In this document: in pieces, positions 35,046 to 46,626 of the stretch
How positions within the stretch are numbered: the first letter of the stretch is position 1
Layout of the letters: each line of letters starts with the position of its first letter
Origin: Megalonaias nervosa
Taxonomy: Eukaryota > Mollusca > Bivalvia > Unionida > Unionidae
Assembly (NCBI GenBank): GCA_016617855.1
Contig: JAECUM010000838.1
Coordinates: forward strand, 1-64,000
Direction of reading: 5' to 3'
Length of the DNA: 64,000 bases
Made by a program: the position numbers and the translations under genes
Notes under the pieces: generated by a model
The model's database searches: none
Told to the model about the DNA's origin: nothing
Seen by the model: the letters and a program-made list of their open reading frames with translations, nothing else

Positions 35046-35229
35046 GGCGTCTGGTGTCTGGTAGAGTCATTCCACGTCCTATCTCTAATAGTTTTGGAAT
35101 TAGACTGCCTGTTAACCCCGCTAAAAGTTTAGCGAACGGAATAATTCCTCCTTGTTTTGTTTTCCTCGACTTTGTCGTTCGCTTTGTCGTTGTTTTCTTT
35201 TTTTTAGATTTTGTCGCTTCGGCTGACAT
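35041..35229 (-). CDS. Small basic pX-like protein of element C
   Basis: 62 codons from the ATG at 35229. The N-terminus is almost all Lys/Arg/Thr (KSKKKKTTTKRTTKSRK). It is followed by QGGIIPFAKLLAGLTGSLIP, a Gly-Gly plus hydrophobic helix like the pX-like proteins of element A. Probable DNA-binding or membrane-active virion peptide. Confidence 0.55.
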   Translation of the reverse strand: MSAEATKSKKKKTTTKRTTKSRKTKQGGIIPFAKLLAGLTGSLIPKLLEIGRGMTLPDTRRR

Positions 35230-35267
35230 TTTATTTTTTATTGTTACATAAAACTACAGTGACTACA

Positions 35268-35706
35268 TCACTGACGATAGATTTGTTTGATACCGCCTCC
35301 AACAATACCATCACCAGAGACACCGTCTCCAGATACCGCTTTTTTTAGTTGCCCCTGATACTGCCCCTGATGCGGCCGCTAGCCCCAGTGTTCCTAGTGC
35401 AGGCAAAATTTTTGGTATTGCACTAGCTATCACAGAAAATGCTGGTCCTATAAAACCACCGTCGACCGCTATGCGGTTGGACATCGCTGTTATTTGTGCA
35501 GTGGATAATTTAAGCACAAACGGTTTTCCCCGACTGAGTTTATTGATTTGCTGTCGAGTTAACATTACTTTCACTGCGGTCGTGGACACTGAAGCCTCTG
35601 GGGATATCATTAAAGAAGCAGAATTACGTTTGGCAATCGCTGTTGATAGTTTTGTAATTTGACCGGGCGTTAAGTATATTTCTCTGGTTACGTGTTCCGT
35701 TTTCAT
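35268..35706 (-). pseudogene. LTxxQ-repeat virion protein of element C, C-terminal frameshift
   Basis: From the ATG at 35706 two related repeats occur: YLTPGQITKLSTAIAKRNS and MLTRQQINKLSRGKPFVLKL, then STAQITAM, a GGF turn and an Ala/Gly/Leu-rich hydrophobic tail. This is a conserved Polinton protein encoded next to the major capsid gene. Its tail resembles membrane-lytic or pX/pVI-like peptides. A run of T at about 35340-35347 shifts the frame. The proper tail (a Gly-rich SGDG repeat ending IYRQ) continues to 35268 in the next frame. Confidence 0.65.
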
Positions 35707-35730
35707 TATTATAAAGGTTATAATATTGTT

Positions 35731-37139
35731 TTACACTTGTACGGTCATTCTTCCCTTGGTCGCATCAATTGTCAAAAATCTATCACTGACAACTAGCGCG
35801 TATACGTTGTACTGTTCGGCTGGCAGCACTCCAAGCGTCCAAGTGACTTCAATATCAGCAGTCGATCTGATAGCTTGTTCGGAATGTTTTGAAACGTCAA
35901 AATAAGCGATAGGATATAGTGATCGAAATTCTTCTACTGATATATGAGATCCACTGTCCGCGTCCTGATATTTTTGCATTGCTTCTATAAGGTACATATA
36001 CAGCCGAGATATGTTTCCGGTGGCGTATACAGCAAAATTGCACTCGATTGCACGTTCGGGATATTGTCTAGAATTTATCCTAGCAAAGATTCGTCTGACG
36101 TCTGGGTTATCAAATACGGAGTTGTTCATTTCTTGATCATTACGACGCGCTTGTCGTTGAACTATAACAAACAAATGTCGAGGTAATTGATCGCTTGACT
36201 TAGTTGTAACATGCCATGTGTAATCAGTTGCGTTAGGAATTGCTGTTTGATAAATTCTGTTTTGCTGAAAATATATCTTTTTCTTATAAGCGGTCAATAA
36301 TGCTTCGAGTTCTATTGTTTTAGCTACAGATGGAACAACTAGTGGCATCCATAACGCTAATCTTGTAATAGCAAACTGTCCTTCAGCCACTCCACCGTCG
36401 TGCATTATACAATAATTTTGACCCGCTAGATCTAAAATAAGTGTGTGTTTTAGTCCTCGAAAACTTTGTTGTAATCACGGCAAAATCCAAAGATTGTGCT
36501 TAACGGAAGCATCATTGTTATTTGGCGAGATTCTGCGGCAAATGCTTTTCCTTTGGCATATCCCTCGTTATATTGCTGTCGTCGTATATTTGTGACAGCT
36601 AATATTATTGCGTCTCCAATATCACCAGCTGCATTACCAGCGGGATTCGCGATTAGATTATTATTATCTGCTACAGGAACACCAGCACCAGTGCGGAATT
36701 CGCTTGAAACAGCTGTACCAAATCCAGTATCTTTAAACCACATCATATTTGTGGCCACTGATCTTGAGTAATCATCGCTGAACGAGACGGTATTGAGTAT
36801 TGTACTCGCTATAGGCAAGTGCATTGAAATATCTTCCACGGTTTGATTGGCCAGTTGATACCTTGCGCTTTTAAACAAACTCTAGCCGTTACTGACAAGT
36901 GCAATTTTTGCACCAGCAGCAATATCACTGCCTATCGCAGTTAATAACTGGTCATTCACTTCTAACATAGCCTTGTGCGGCAATAGAAACATGTCCTCAT
37001 CTCTCGTGTTAAAAATTCTAACACCAGCTTTATTTGGTTCGTTTGAGTTCTCGTCGAGGTATTCAACGTACTCGAATTCTATCACTGTGTTGTCGGTATC
37101 ATGTTCTTCGGCAAGATTGAGATAATTTTTGACTGACAT
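35731..37139 (-). pseudogene. Element C major capsid protein (double jelly-roll), stop and frameshift
   Basis: Three in-order pieces from the ATG at 37139. Residues 1-85 carry GVRIFNTRDEDMFLLPHKA and IALVSNG. A TAG at 36882-36884 interrupts, then SLFKSARYQLANQTVE, MMWFKDTGFG and MLPLSTIFGF follow. A frameshift near 36455 precedes VAEGQFAITRLALW, RHLFVIVQRQAR, NNSVFDNPDV, SLYPIAYFDVSK and the C-terminal VYALVVSDRFLTID. These match the Polinton major capsid order (decoration of the two jelly rolls, LPL..IFxF, YP...NL-type edges, C-terminal LxxxDR). Length of about 469 codons is near normal. The pX-like gene follows directly. Confidence 0.85.
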
Positions 37140-37143
37140 TATT

Positions 37144-37534
37144 TTATTTTACCACACAAAATTGTGTGGCACACTGAAATGCAGCAGGCGTTATTGGTCT
37201 TGCTTTCTTTACAAGTTTACGTATTACCTCTTCGCCGCGTGGTGATAATAAATTTTTTGTGGTAGCTATCTTAGCTCGTTCTGTTTATTTTGTTGGTGCT
37301 ATATCTGATATTGCTCGTTTTATTTCCAATGTTGAAGGTGGGCTGCCTTTAATTTTATCAGCGACCTTTTGTCCTAATGCGGTGTCAGCAGTGCTAGCGA
37401 AAGCTTTATCTGCGTCAAGTGCAATTGGTGCTACTTTACGCGGAATTCCTGGGATGTTTTCAGCTATTTTTGTAAATATATTTCCAAAGAATCCACCCAC
37501 AATTTTTCTTCTATAAACTTTGTTTTTGGTCTCA
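37144..37534 (-). pseudogene. Minor structural-type protein of element C (unknown)
   Basis: An ATG near 37533 opens MRPKTKFIEEK. After an A-run frameshift the main frame reads GGFFGNIFTKIAENIPGIPR, an Ala/Asp/Lys-rich helix, and STLEIKRAISDIAPTK. A stop at 37285 follows, and then the same frame continues with LLSPRGEEVIRKLVKKARP to 37144. It lies between the penton-like and capsid genes. No family recognised. Confidence 0.4.
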
Positions 37535-37580
37535 TCTTTGTTATTAAATTAGGTTTACAAAATTTATATTGATAGCTACG

Positions 37581-38320
37581 CTATTCTGCGCGTAGGTGTA
37601 AGTAGTACGTGACAATTTCATTGTTAAGATCTATTTGTCGCCCTGATTGATCTGTTAGTTGCATTGTTATACTCGTTATTTGATTTTCAGGAGTAATTGG
37701 ATAGTATATTATTTGTCGAGGAGTAATTTGCATCAGTGACCCTGGTGGGACATGGGTGAAAAATTACCGATCGTTTGACTCTGGCTTCCCTTAGCTGAAT
37801 AAGACCCTGATGCGACAGAACAATTAATCAATATTGTGTTTACTTGTGTTATGTTAACTGGCAGATCACTGTCATATGATACACTTTGTTTTGTAACACT
37901 GCCGTACTGCTGGTTTTTAAAGCCTAACAGCGACGCAATACTATTCGCTGGTGAAAAATCAATTAACAAAGTATTCATTAATGTAATTCTGGCTCGTAGT
38001 GTATTGTAGTTCGGAAACAGCTCGAAATTTTCTGCGGCGGCTTTACTGCTGTTCTTTGTCAACAGTTCTTTTATCGTTTTATTAATATCAGTCACATTAT
38101 ACGTTTCCTGTGGTATTTTAACTGATACCCATGCGCCAGAATTAAATGTAAAGTCACCATTGACTTTTCAAATTTGCATAGAGTGCCATGCTGTGGCAGA
38201 AATTAATCCGATTTCGTACTGTTTATTCGGATCTAGTGTTATTGGCGGATTATAGTAGACAGAAAAGTTTGCGTTGTCACTCGTTGTTTGTGACGAATCG
38301 AGTAATAATGTTGTTGACAT
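37581..38320 (-). pseudogene. Penton-like structural protein of element C, one stop and one frameshift
   Basis: From the ATG at 38320: LLLDSSQTTSDNANFSVYYN, then PPITLDPNKQYEIGL and a SATAWHSMQI block, where a TGA (about 38168-38170) interrupts. VSVKIPQETYNVTDINKTI, TLMNTLLIDFSPANSIASLL and VNITQVNTILINCSVASGSY follow. A frameshift near 37745 leads to VPPGSLMQITPRQIIYYPIT and TDQSGRQIDLNNE. This beta-rich family is common in Polintons; the halves are contiguous here, unlike element B. Confidence 0.7.
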
Positions 38321-38333
38321 TATATCAATGTTG

Positions 38334-39400
38334 TTAGATAAGATCGTTATGTAAAATTTCGTAGTCGGATGATGTTAGGAATCCGCTCGATCTAAGATGA
38401 TCTAGTATATCAATAATTTCGTTGTCGATTTCAGTGTTTTCATTACCTGCTTCTTTAGATGATATTAATAACAATAGTCTGTCAACTATTTCTGCGTTTG
38501 ATGTAAACACTCGAACGCCAGATCCGGTGGTTTCTCTTTTCTCCGGTAATCTTTTATCTCGTTCACTTTCGTATCTATCGAACAGTCTTTAAAAAGTCCA
38601 ACCTTTAGCGTAACCTCCTGGTTTACTTCGATATTGTACAACTGGTTTAAGCAAAACATCAGCAATAATTTCCTCCCTCATTTGATCTAACATAGCCAAC
38701 ATTTCTTTATCTGTGCTAGCTTTTTTAACCAGTTCTTCAGCTTTTAAAAAATCATTAATTTTTTCATCTAAAATTTTTTGCTGTTTATCGTAATCATCTT
38801 ATGACCATTTTCGAATGTTATTAAGATCGTTAAGTTTTTCTTTTAACAAATATTTATTAATAAACTCAAGAAATTCGGAATCATCTATTTTTGACATATC
38901 TTGTTTTCTGTAAAATTTTATCTGTTTTTGAAGAGGCATTTCTTCTAAGATACTTTCTTGTATCATTCTTTGTTGCTCGGATAATTCCTTTGTTCGCTCT
39001 GACACATCTTCTATTAACCTCTTTAACTCAGCTGGATTAACCGTAAATTTTGCTATTGCATGTTGAAGTATAAGAGGCTTATTCATTAATCTATCAAATT
39101 CAGCCTGTCGTGCAACGGAATCAGCAATATTCCTTACAAGTCCCTCTACAATTTTTTTAGTTTCCTCTTTTGGTTTTTCTCCGAGTAAACCTAACAAGCC
39201 TTTCTCTTGTATTGTTTTTAGTTCTTCTGGAGATATTGTTGACACTTTAGGTTGTTTGCCAATTAACGTAACAGTAACAGGTTTAAGGAAACTAGGGGCT
39301 GTTTCTTCTGCTTGAACTTGTCCTCGACGTGCTTCTTCCACTTTTTTCTTAAAAGCAGCTCGAGTTTCAACAAATTTCTTTAGTAATTCGATTCTTTTTT
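38334..39400 (-). pseudogene. Coiled-coil protein of element C, stops and frameshifts
   Basis: Helical, charged protein. Readable from about 39400 (KRIELLKKFVETRAAFKKKV) through the 180-codon frame 39341-38799 (LKPVTVTLIGKQPKV, NPAELKRLIEDVSERTKEL). A TAA at about 38799-38801 interrupts. The same frame continues with KQQKILDEKINDFLKAEELV and VVQYRSKPGGYAKGW, then a C-terminal FTSNAEIVDRLLLLISSK and IIDILDHLRSSGFL. The last part matches the homologous end in element D (ETLVGSVRPGNNAPEVINEA). It sits between ATPase and penton-like genes, the same place as in D. Virion scaffold or minor protein is a guess. Confidence 0.6.
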
Positions 39401-39443
39401 ATGTTCGTCAATTGTTATTTTCTATACGCTTTATAAAATTCGT

Positions 39444-40117
39444 CTAGAGAAATTTATCAATACAACAACGAAACATCTTAGATGGATCACGTGCGAGTTT
39501 ATCAAATAAGAAAAAACTATATTTGTCTTTGGTTGCTTGATGATATAATTCAACAAATTTATCTTTTGCTTCATCACCGCATTGCTCGTTTGCAATATTC
39601 ATTACATCAACATTATCTAGTCCAGGAAATAATATAAAACATCCAGTATTTCGCCTAATAAATCTATCAACGTTGTAAAACCCTTGCGCGAGATAAACTG
39701 AATTACATTTTTTATTACGCGATAATGAAAAGTATGATATAATTTTATTCATCTCCTCGTTGCTTTAAGGGATATCGTCAGACACAACTATTTTATGTTC
39801 GGATGAATCAAGTTCATTAACGGGAATTATATCCTCTGGTTGACTGATCATAAATATATCATCACCTACTTTAAGCTCATTGCGAAGTTTGTCGTTATAT
39901 TCGCTTAATAACTCATATTTATCCTTTGTGGATTTATTGTGTAAATATATACCCTATCGTAGTTGAAGTTGTCGTTGAGCAAAAGATTTAATAATAGATT
40001 TGTTTTACCAGACCCTGTACGACCAACAATAAGATGATGACAGTCTGGAAGTACATTGTTGTGTTTATGTTTGATTAATCGTTCGGTTTCAAAATTTAAT
40101 ATCGACGATCTTGCCAT
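39444..40117 (-). pseudogene. Element C packaging ATPase, broken
   Basis: From the ATG at 40117 the Walker A is GRTGSGKTNLLLNLL. The frame breaks near 39905. The next segment has ELLSEYNDKLRNELKVGDD and Walker B KIVVSDDIP, then a TAA. The last segment, 39752-39444, carries RNKKCNSVYLAQGFYNVDRF (sensor Gln) and TGCFILFPGLD. It is a Polinton packaging ATPase, more distant from those of A and B. It is the first gene of the long minus-strand late-type block. Confidence 0.85.
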
Positions 40118-40155
40118 CGTTGTTATATAAATTTATGTTATATAATTTACATAAT

Positions 40156-41434
40156 ATGAGTTATTACAAAAAGTTTGGAACAGCCCTCAGAGGACTCGTT
40201 TCAGCTGACGAACTAACAATAACTGATATATCATCATTAATAAAAAAAAACCGACGATACAATGACAGGTGATTTATTGATGTCAAATCAGCGAGTACTA
40301 GGTTTAGAGGTAGATTATCACTACCAAAGGTTGACCTTACACAAGCGGTAAGTTATTCACAACTTAAATCCGTCGACAATAATAAACTATCATTGACAGG
40401 AGGAACTTTAAGCGGTAACTTAGATACGTCAGGAAAAAAAAATCATAAATTTGGAAACCGGGTATCCACCAGCAAACTTAAATCAAACCCAAGCGGTAAG
40501 TTATTTACAGTTGAAGTATGTTGATGGCAACAAGCTTAATAAGACCGGTGGAACGGTTACAGGTAATATTAATATGTCGAGTAAAAAAATTATTGGTTGG
40601 AAACTATGTATCCGCCAGCAAATGTTGATAATACACAAACGGTGAGTTATGTGCAACTAAAATCTGTTGATGATAACAAGCTTAATAAGACTGGCGACAC
40701 AATGACAAGTGAACTGATAATGAGTAATAACTCAAAAATAACTGGATTACCGACAACCTCGCCACCAGCTAATGATACTGATGTCATTGGTTATGCTCAG
40801 TTAAAAGGAACACTGGCCCCGTATTTGAGACAATCCGGTGCAGCAATGTCAGGTAATATAAACATGAGAAACCACAAAATATCTACGACATATGTTCCAG
40901 TTAACCCTAATGATATGACAAATAAAGTGTATGTTGATAGTCTCTCTAGTGGTGTAAAACGAACCAAAAATAATGTTGGGTATATTCTAACACTTTTAAG
41001 CAACTGACAACCGAGCTGGGTTTGAGGTAAGCGCATCAACACATTATCCTGAAAACTATCCTCATTACGCTTTCTCTGATAGACACGAATGGACAAGAAG
41101 CGGAGAAGTTGAAAACTTTTGGATTAAAATTAAATGTCCCATTGCAGTTGCTATTTGGCAATTTCATTTGCGCGGTCGATTAAACTCTAGTGTTGGTTGA
41201 ATTTATAATTGGCGATTGGAAGGATCAAACGATGATATTGACTGGGTAATATTGTATAGTACAGAAATTACGCATATCTCAACAACACAATACTTTACGA
41301 TTCTGACAGAAAATACCGTTAACAAGTACTTGTATTTTCGAGTTTATGTTGTCGCCGCTGAACATCCGTTTCCAGGATTGACAGCATTTCAAATATATAC
41401 ACTCGACGATGAAATTTATTCTAATATTGTATAA
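40156..41434 (+). pseudogene. Fibre-like protein of element C, frameshifted
   Basis: From the ATG at 40156 (MSYYKKFGTALRGLV), four to five repeats of about 50 residues occur. The unit is TQAVSYxQLKxVDxNKLNKT, then GGxxxGNINMSSKKIxGL and YPPAN. Such repeats are found in phage tail-fibre and Polinton fibre proteins and build a trimeric shaft. The C-terminal 140 residues (STHYPENYPHYAFSDRHEWT, WRLEGSNDDIDWVILYS, YLYFRVYVV) have a discoidin-like (F5/8 type C) pattern, a candidate receptor- or glycan-binding head. Several frameshifts and one TGA break it. Not reconstructed here. Confidence 0.65.
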
Positions 41435-41437
41435 TAA

Positions 41438-42704
41438 ATGTCAGAACCACCAGTTATATCCATTGCGAGATAATTTTATGATGATATTTTTAATCCCAAA
41501 AAAGATGTTGGAAACGAATTACTAGCAGCGCTTGCGATAAATACTACGAAAAAATTTTCTCCATTGTCAGAGGAAGAAAACAATTTTGTTCTTGTTTTGC
41601 ATATGCGAGGACCACATCTAATAAAAGCAATAAAAAACTTTAATACTATAAGCAGATACTGCAATCCTGATGATTGTCTAGAAGAACAAAAACAAGTTGA
41701 AATCCTGTTTAAAAAATTATTGCTTGTGCTTGATTTTAAAAATATAGATTTGATAATGCGATCAGGCCTATTAAAAACACGAATAGCGCTGGAGGAAGAA
41801 CGAATAAACGATAACCGTAATCGTCTCAACAAACTAGCGGAATCTAGGATAATGGGAATAAAAAGGAACAAAAAGTTATACAATAGTTTTTCAAAACGAG
41901 ATATTTTTCAGTATCTCGATATGTACTACAACGAAAAAGAAACCCTAGTTAAAATCGTTACCATGACAGCGGATACGGAGTTAATTATAAAAGCATACTC
42001 GAACGCACTTCTACCAATGATGCGTAAAAAAGACCCAGAATTTGACCCGATTATTATTGACAGATCTCTAAAGATAATCAAAAATTTTGACGCTGAAATT
42101 AGTTATCTCTGCGATCTTGAGCGAGAAAAGTTTTTTTTTAGAGAAGTAGATCAAATGTGGTTTGAATGGAAGATTGATTCTTATCAAAACATAAATGAAG
42201 AAGTCGATATTCCACTTCCATCGCTCCAACGCTCTAGACAATTGTCATTACGAAATTATTACAATGAAGTCGAGACAATGCTCACAAAACCATACGGAAA
42301 ATTATGGCTTAGAGTAAATGCTTTTACTCTTCCTAATATTCTCGGACGAAAATCACTCCAAAAAATTAATGTTAATAAATTTCTTAGTGGCATACGCAAT
42401 TATCAGACAATATCTTGTCCTCAAAAATTTCACATTGGATGAAATAAGCTCGGTACTCAGATTTGTTGATGAAACAGAAAGAGAATATAGTAATTTGGTG
42501 AATGAAACAGATTTTTATGAACGTGAAGTAGAAAACACGTGTGATTCCTACAGTTGGTTAAAGAAAAATGAGGTACTAACAGATAAACGATATTCCTCGG
42601 ATGTTTATGACAAGTATAGAGATTTTATAGCTGATGCTTACGATAATAAGTTCGGTGAGTTTCTCGATTCAATTGTTGGTACTAGAACTTTTACTATCGT
42701 GTAA
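41438..42704 (+). pseudogene. Large unknown protein of element C
   Basis: About 420 codons from the ATG at 41438, with an in-frame TAA at 41471-41473 and a frameshift near 42400. The long open part, 41564-42442, is helical and charged (LEEERINDNRNRLNKLAESR, KKLYNSFSKRDIFQYLDMYY, RSLKIIKNFDAEISYLCDLE). The second part (FTLDEISSVLRFVDETEREY) continues the same style to 42704. Starts 4 nt after the fibre-like gene. No motif recognised; a structural or packaging protein specific to this lineage is possible. Confidence 0.45.
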
Positions 42705-42727
42705 AATTTGTTGACAAATATTGTATA

Positions 42728-43215
42728 ATGAAACAACAGATCGTCGATTTCAATCATATTTCAGAAGAAAATTCCAAAACAAGATGTTGACGCACTAATG
42801 CAATATTACAAATTTTATCATAAAACCTTTTGGTGTGTAAAGCAATGTTACAAGTATTACAATAGAATACTTCGAATAATATCATATTTACCACTGCTAA
42901 TGACTTGCTCTGGTGTAATCTTAAGTGGAGCATCATAAAACCCGTTTTGGTGTTGGTGTTTCTCTTGCGGCAGCGTGTAAAACAATTGAGCCTCGACTTG
43001 AGACCAAAATAAAAATGCTTGTAAAACAGCTAGTATCATTTATAAAAAAATTACTTGATCAGATACGATCTTCTTTGCGAGGCGCAAAATATGATTTGGA
43101 CGATTTAATACGCGAGTTCCACGTTATTGACAGTATGTTAACAAATATTCTGCCAATGAGAGTCAGCAGGTATGAAAACAGTTACGATAAAAAATACGGC
43201 GATGATAGGGTATGA
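42728..43215 (+). pseudogene. Small unknown protein of element C, broken
   Basis: The ATG at 42728 opens MKQQIVDFNHISEENSKTR and breaks. The 42925-43215 frame then reads RLETKIKMLVKQLVSFIKKL and YDLDDLIREFHVIDSMLTNI, a helical region ending at the right inverted repeat. Last gene of element C. Family unknown. Confidence 0.35.
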
Positions 43216-43260
43216 AATTTTATCTAAACTTTAGAAATAATCGGACAAGAGCTTACCGCC

Positions 43261-43696
43261 AACCTTGAGCCAGAAGCCCAATTGCCTTGGAATGTGAAAA
43301 TAATTATTCTATCATTAGCCATCGCCTGTTCTAAAAATAAAGTCTCTGAGCCAGAATCGATAATATAGCCTTGGAATGTGAAAATAACTGTTCTATTATT
43401 AGCCATTACCTTATGGTCCCTGATCTCTGAGCTAGAAGCCTTGGAATGTGAATTTAATGGTTATCTCCTGGTCCCTAATATAAAATGGGGTCCTTGAGCC
43501 AAAATAAGTGATAGAAGCCAATTTTATCAATAATCAACGAAATAAATTTGAGCCAGAAACCTCGTCATTACTTTGAGAAACAATTGTTGGCCGGGGTGAG
43601 ATGGGGATCTCTGGAGAGGGAAATTGTACTTGTTTGGAGGTGGCCGGGACCTAAAAACGGGTCGTTGAGCCAGGATCCTGGTTTTCTCTTACTACT
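43261..43696 (-). repeat. Right terminal inverted repeat of element C
   Basis: The inverse of 25868-26312 with the same internal TGAGCCAGAA-type units. Ends ...ACTACT next to the AATGT duplication. Confidence 0.92.
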
Positions 43697-43701
43697 AATG
43701 T
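43697..43701. repeat. Right target-site duplication of element C (AATGT)
   Basis: Identical to 25863-25867. Confidence 0.85.
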
Positions 43702-45805
43702 GCCCGAAAATGTTAATATTCAAACTTGATTTAGGTTTCGTAAACTAATATTCATACTAAATTTGATTTTAATCCGTGAAATCCTTTCAAGTTATTCAGC
43801 AAGAATTGAAGGACGACAACTATCAAGGGTCATGACTATGTATGTACAGTTTTGCCAGATAATAGTGAAAACTGAACTTAACCATGTTCTTCTCAGCGTT
43901 AAGCCTGAAACTAAATTTAGTTTCAGTCCTTGAAATTCTTCATATTTTATTGAACAGCAACGATAGCGCAAAATTCAAAAGGAAATTTATTTTATTTATT
44001 TAGTTTATTTCATTTTACCCTATATCCTAATACATTTTCATTTGACCCTATGCAGTCCCAATACATTTTCATTTGACCCTATATAGTCCCAGTACATTCT
44101 GTTCCTATAGTACAACCCCCTCTTTTTTCCTTACATAATATGATATGACCCTGCGATATCCCCCATTACTACTAATATGCATATTTCTCATGCAGTAATA
44201 ATGTTGAGAAAGTCGAAGAAATGTCAACAAAATTTATCGATCATTATAAAAAATCTAATGTAAATTATATCTGCACAATAAGGTGTAATTTTTTAAGAAT
44301 GTTTGTGAAGGTATCTTGAAAGATCACAATGCAAATAAAAACAAAAATATGAGAAACTTAAGCGAACTTTTGGAATGTCAGCAGATGTCCAATTAATAAA
44401 AACGTAACATTGTCCCTCCCTATGAAATGTTGATACAGTTTTCATGTTGTCATATTAGAATGTGTGGTCGGAGGATAATTAACTCCACAACACCCACATA
44501 TATCGAAATCTATTAACCTTTATCTTGTAACTTCTATTCAAAGTTATGATCCAGACTTTATTGGTAGTGATTAAGAAATGCTCCATGTTACGAGTCTGTA
44601 CAGTTTTAACAACATTTGTGTGGTTCAAAGTTATCTTGAAGAACTCTTACTGATTGGATTTCTGTGGGTTTTGTTAGAACTCTCCTCATCACGAGTTCAA
44701 GAGAACACACGTTTATATTAGTGTGGCAGCTATTTTGAAAGGAAAACGTCTGCAAAGTATCAAAATCATGTCCTGAACGGTTCAGTAGTTGTATACAAGG
44801 AAAACTTAATTTCTTTTCAGAAGACTGAGTGCATAGCTTCATAACTGATAACCACGATGAGCTAAGTTTGTGTTAGCGAGGCTAGGATTGTACAAAAGAG
44901 CAAGTCTCAAAAGTTCATTCATTCAAATGTTCAAATATTGTGTCAAAAGAAAATTTAACTTTATCGACCCATGCATGGATCGCTATAGAGATCAGTTTGG
45001 CGTACATCCATCTGCAATTTTGTATTAACCTCACAATTAATATCAAAATAAGCGACGTTCTGGACAAGAAAATGGGTCTCTTGTAGAAGTTCAGGCGGTA
45101 ACACTCTTGACTGGTATATCCAATCAAGCCCATTTCTTTTCACCTACCTGTGTATTGTTAAGACCTCGATCGCAAAGTGTTGTAAAAGAGATAATATTAA
45201 AAAAGGACGTTGATCACCGTTGAAGAATGTATTGAGCAAGACTCCTGTAAGATATTTTCGATCAACCCTATTTTATCTATGCATTTATTTAGATGCATGG
45301 GATCTTGTACACTGAAAATATACATGTTCAGCCCGCTGTCTCCTCTTTTTGACCAAAGTCATGTTAGCAACATGTGCTTTAATAGACAAACACTTATTGG
45401 TTACACATGCTTTAAACCTTAGTTCACAACTTACTACAACTGTGCCTGGATATACAAAATCGTTTGTTTACGCTATGTTGCTAGTATGAATGAGTGGTAG
45501 CATTACTTCTAATTTGAGTTTGGAGTTTTATCTTTTTTTTAAACAAGGAGTCTTTTCTTTCATTATTTGAAAATGATGAAGTAATTGTTGTACTGCCTTC
45601 TGCCATCATCACAATTTTAATTCACTTTACCATATTCGTCGTATTCTTGTATCGTTATTAATATTATTGTTATTGTTGTTCTATACTCTTTTGCTCTTTA
45701 AAGACTCGTCATTTCATTACAACGATCATTTTTGCATTTTCATTCGATGTTTTGATGATATTTTCATGCTAAAATACATGATAATGTATCAAACTGTTTT
45801 CACAG
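43702..45805 (+). other. TRIM intron, right part
   Basis: No gene seen. Tandem units of about 35 bp containing ACATTTTCATTTGACCCTAT occur at 44015-44110. A pyrimidine-rich GTTTTCACAG acceptor ends the intron at 45805. Confidence 0.6.
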
Positions 45806-46626
45806 ATCTAATTGGAAGCACAAGTTTAAGCCTTATCGAACGCCTTCCGGGGAATAAGATGATGCTGATGGGCAATAGACGAAATACATATTTCGGAATT
45901 GTCGTTCACCTCCAAACGAACCGCCTCTTGGGACATTTCTTTTCTCTGCCAAATCCATGGGATTTATGTTTTATAGATATGGTTGTTCCACTTGTAGTAG
46001 TCACATTTCCCTTTGTGAGCAAATTCATGATTGTGTCTATTGAGTATACTGAAAGTGAAACCGCCATTATTAGAACTGGTATGTTAATGATGAAACAAAG
46101 GAAATATTATGGAATGAGCGCTCTTTCGCCCTATCAATTAGCATTGAGCGCTGAAAATGGGGACAACCTTTTTTTGAGTATTGTGTCAGTTCCAGACTTC
46201 AGGTTGGTCCAAGAGCACCATGTTTGCAAGCAAGGACGATCATGGTTCTCTTGTGGAGGTAGCTACCTGGCTACAAGTAAGGACAAGTCGCGAGTGTATA
46301 TTTCATGTGTTGCTGGCAGTAGTGAACCTAAAGCCACTGTTTACTGCTTGTCCGTAGCATCCGGCGAGAAGATATTTAAGTACCAGCATCCGGACCTAAC
46401 ACATCCGTCGAAACTCTGCGTTGATGGGCAAGACAATATCTATATCTGCAATTCTAAAAATCCTGGCAGCATTCATCAGATAACAGGCGAAGGGGAGCTG
46501 ATCCAAGTATTTTACTCAGGAATTCCAAAAGAACCCATCGCAATTTGCTTCGATGAGGAAGAAAAAGAACTTTTTGTAGGGAGTAGTTGGGAAGGCGAAA
46601 TTACGAGATTCCGGCTGGAACAGTGA
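45806..46626 (+). CDS. TRIM-family protein, beta-propeller (NHL-like) exon
   Basis: Opens after the acceptor TTTTCACAG and reads 273 codons to the TGA at 46626. The repeats LIERLPGNKMMLMGNRRN, SYLATSKDKSRVYISCVAGS, PSKLCVDGQDNIYICNS and PIAICFDEEEKELFVGSS have the blade spacing of NHL-like six-bladed propellers found at the C-terminus of invertebrate TRIM2/3-like proteins. Its phase (codon GAT split G|AT) fits the donor at 19599. A longer open frame starts upstream at 45667, but that part is hydrophobic and Phe-rich and probably intronic. The domain would bind the ligase substrate. Confidence 0.75.

Larger units (their letters stand above)
25868..43696. mobile_element. Element C: complete 17.8-kb Polinton inserted in the TRIM intron
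   Basis: Begins AGTAGCAGAAAACCAGG, ends with the inverse, has inverted repeats of about 440 bp and a 5-bp duplication. Gene order: PolB (minus), HNH protein (plus), integrase, PLA2, zinc ribbon, protease, basic protein, pX-like protein, major capsid, minor protein, penton-like, coiled coil and ATPase (all minus), then fibre-like and two unknown genes (plus). This is nearly the complete Polinton set. Most genes carry one to several stops or frameshifts, so the copy is dead but recent enough for every family to be readable. Confidence 0.95.

Noticed and set aside
25868..43701. CRISPR-like or prokaryotic origin of the repeated motifs
   Set aside because: Repeats are degenerate, confined to element ends, and the surroundings are eukaryotic with introns and SINEs.
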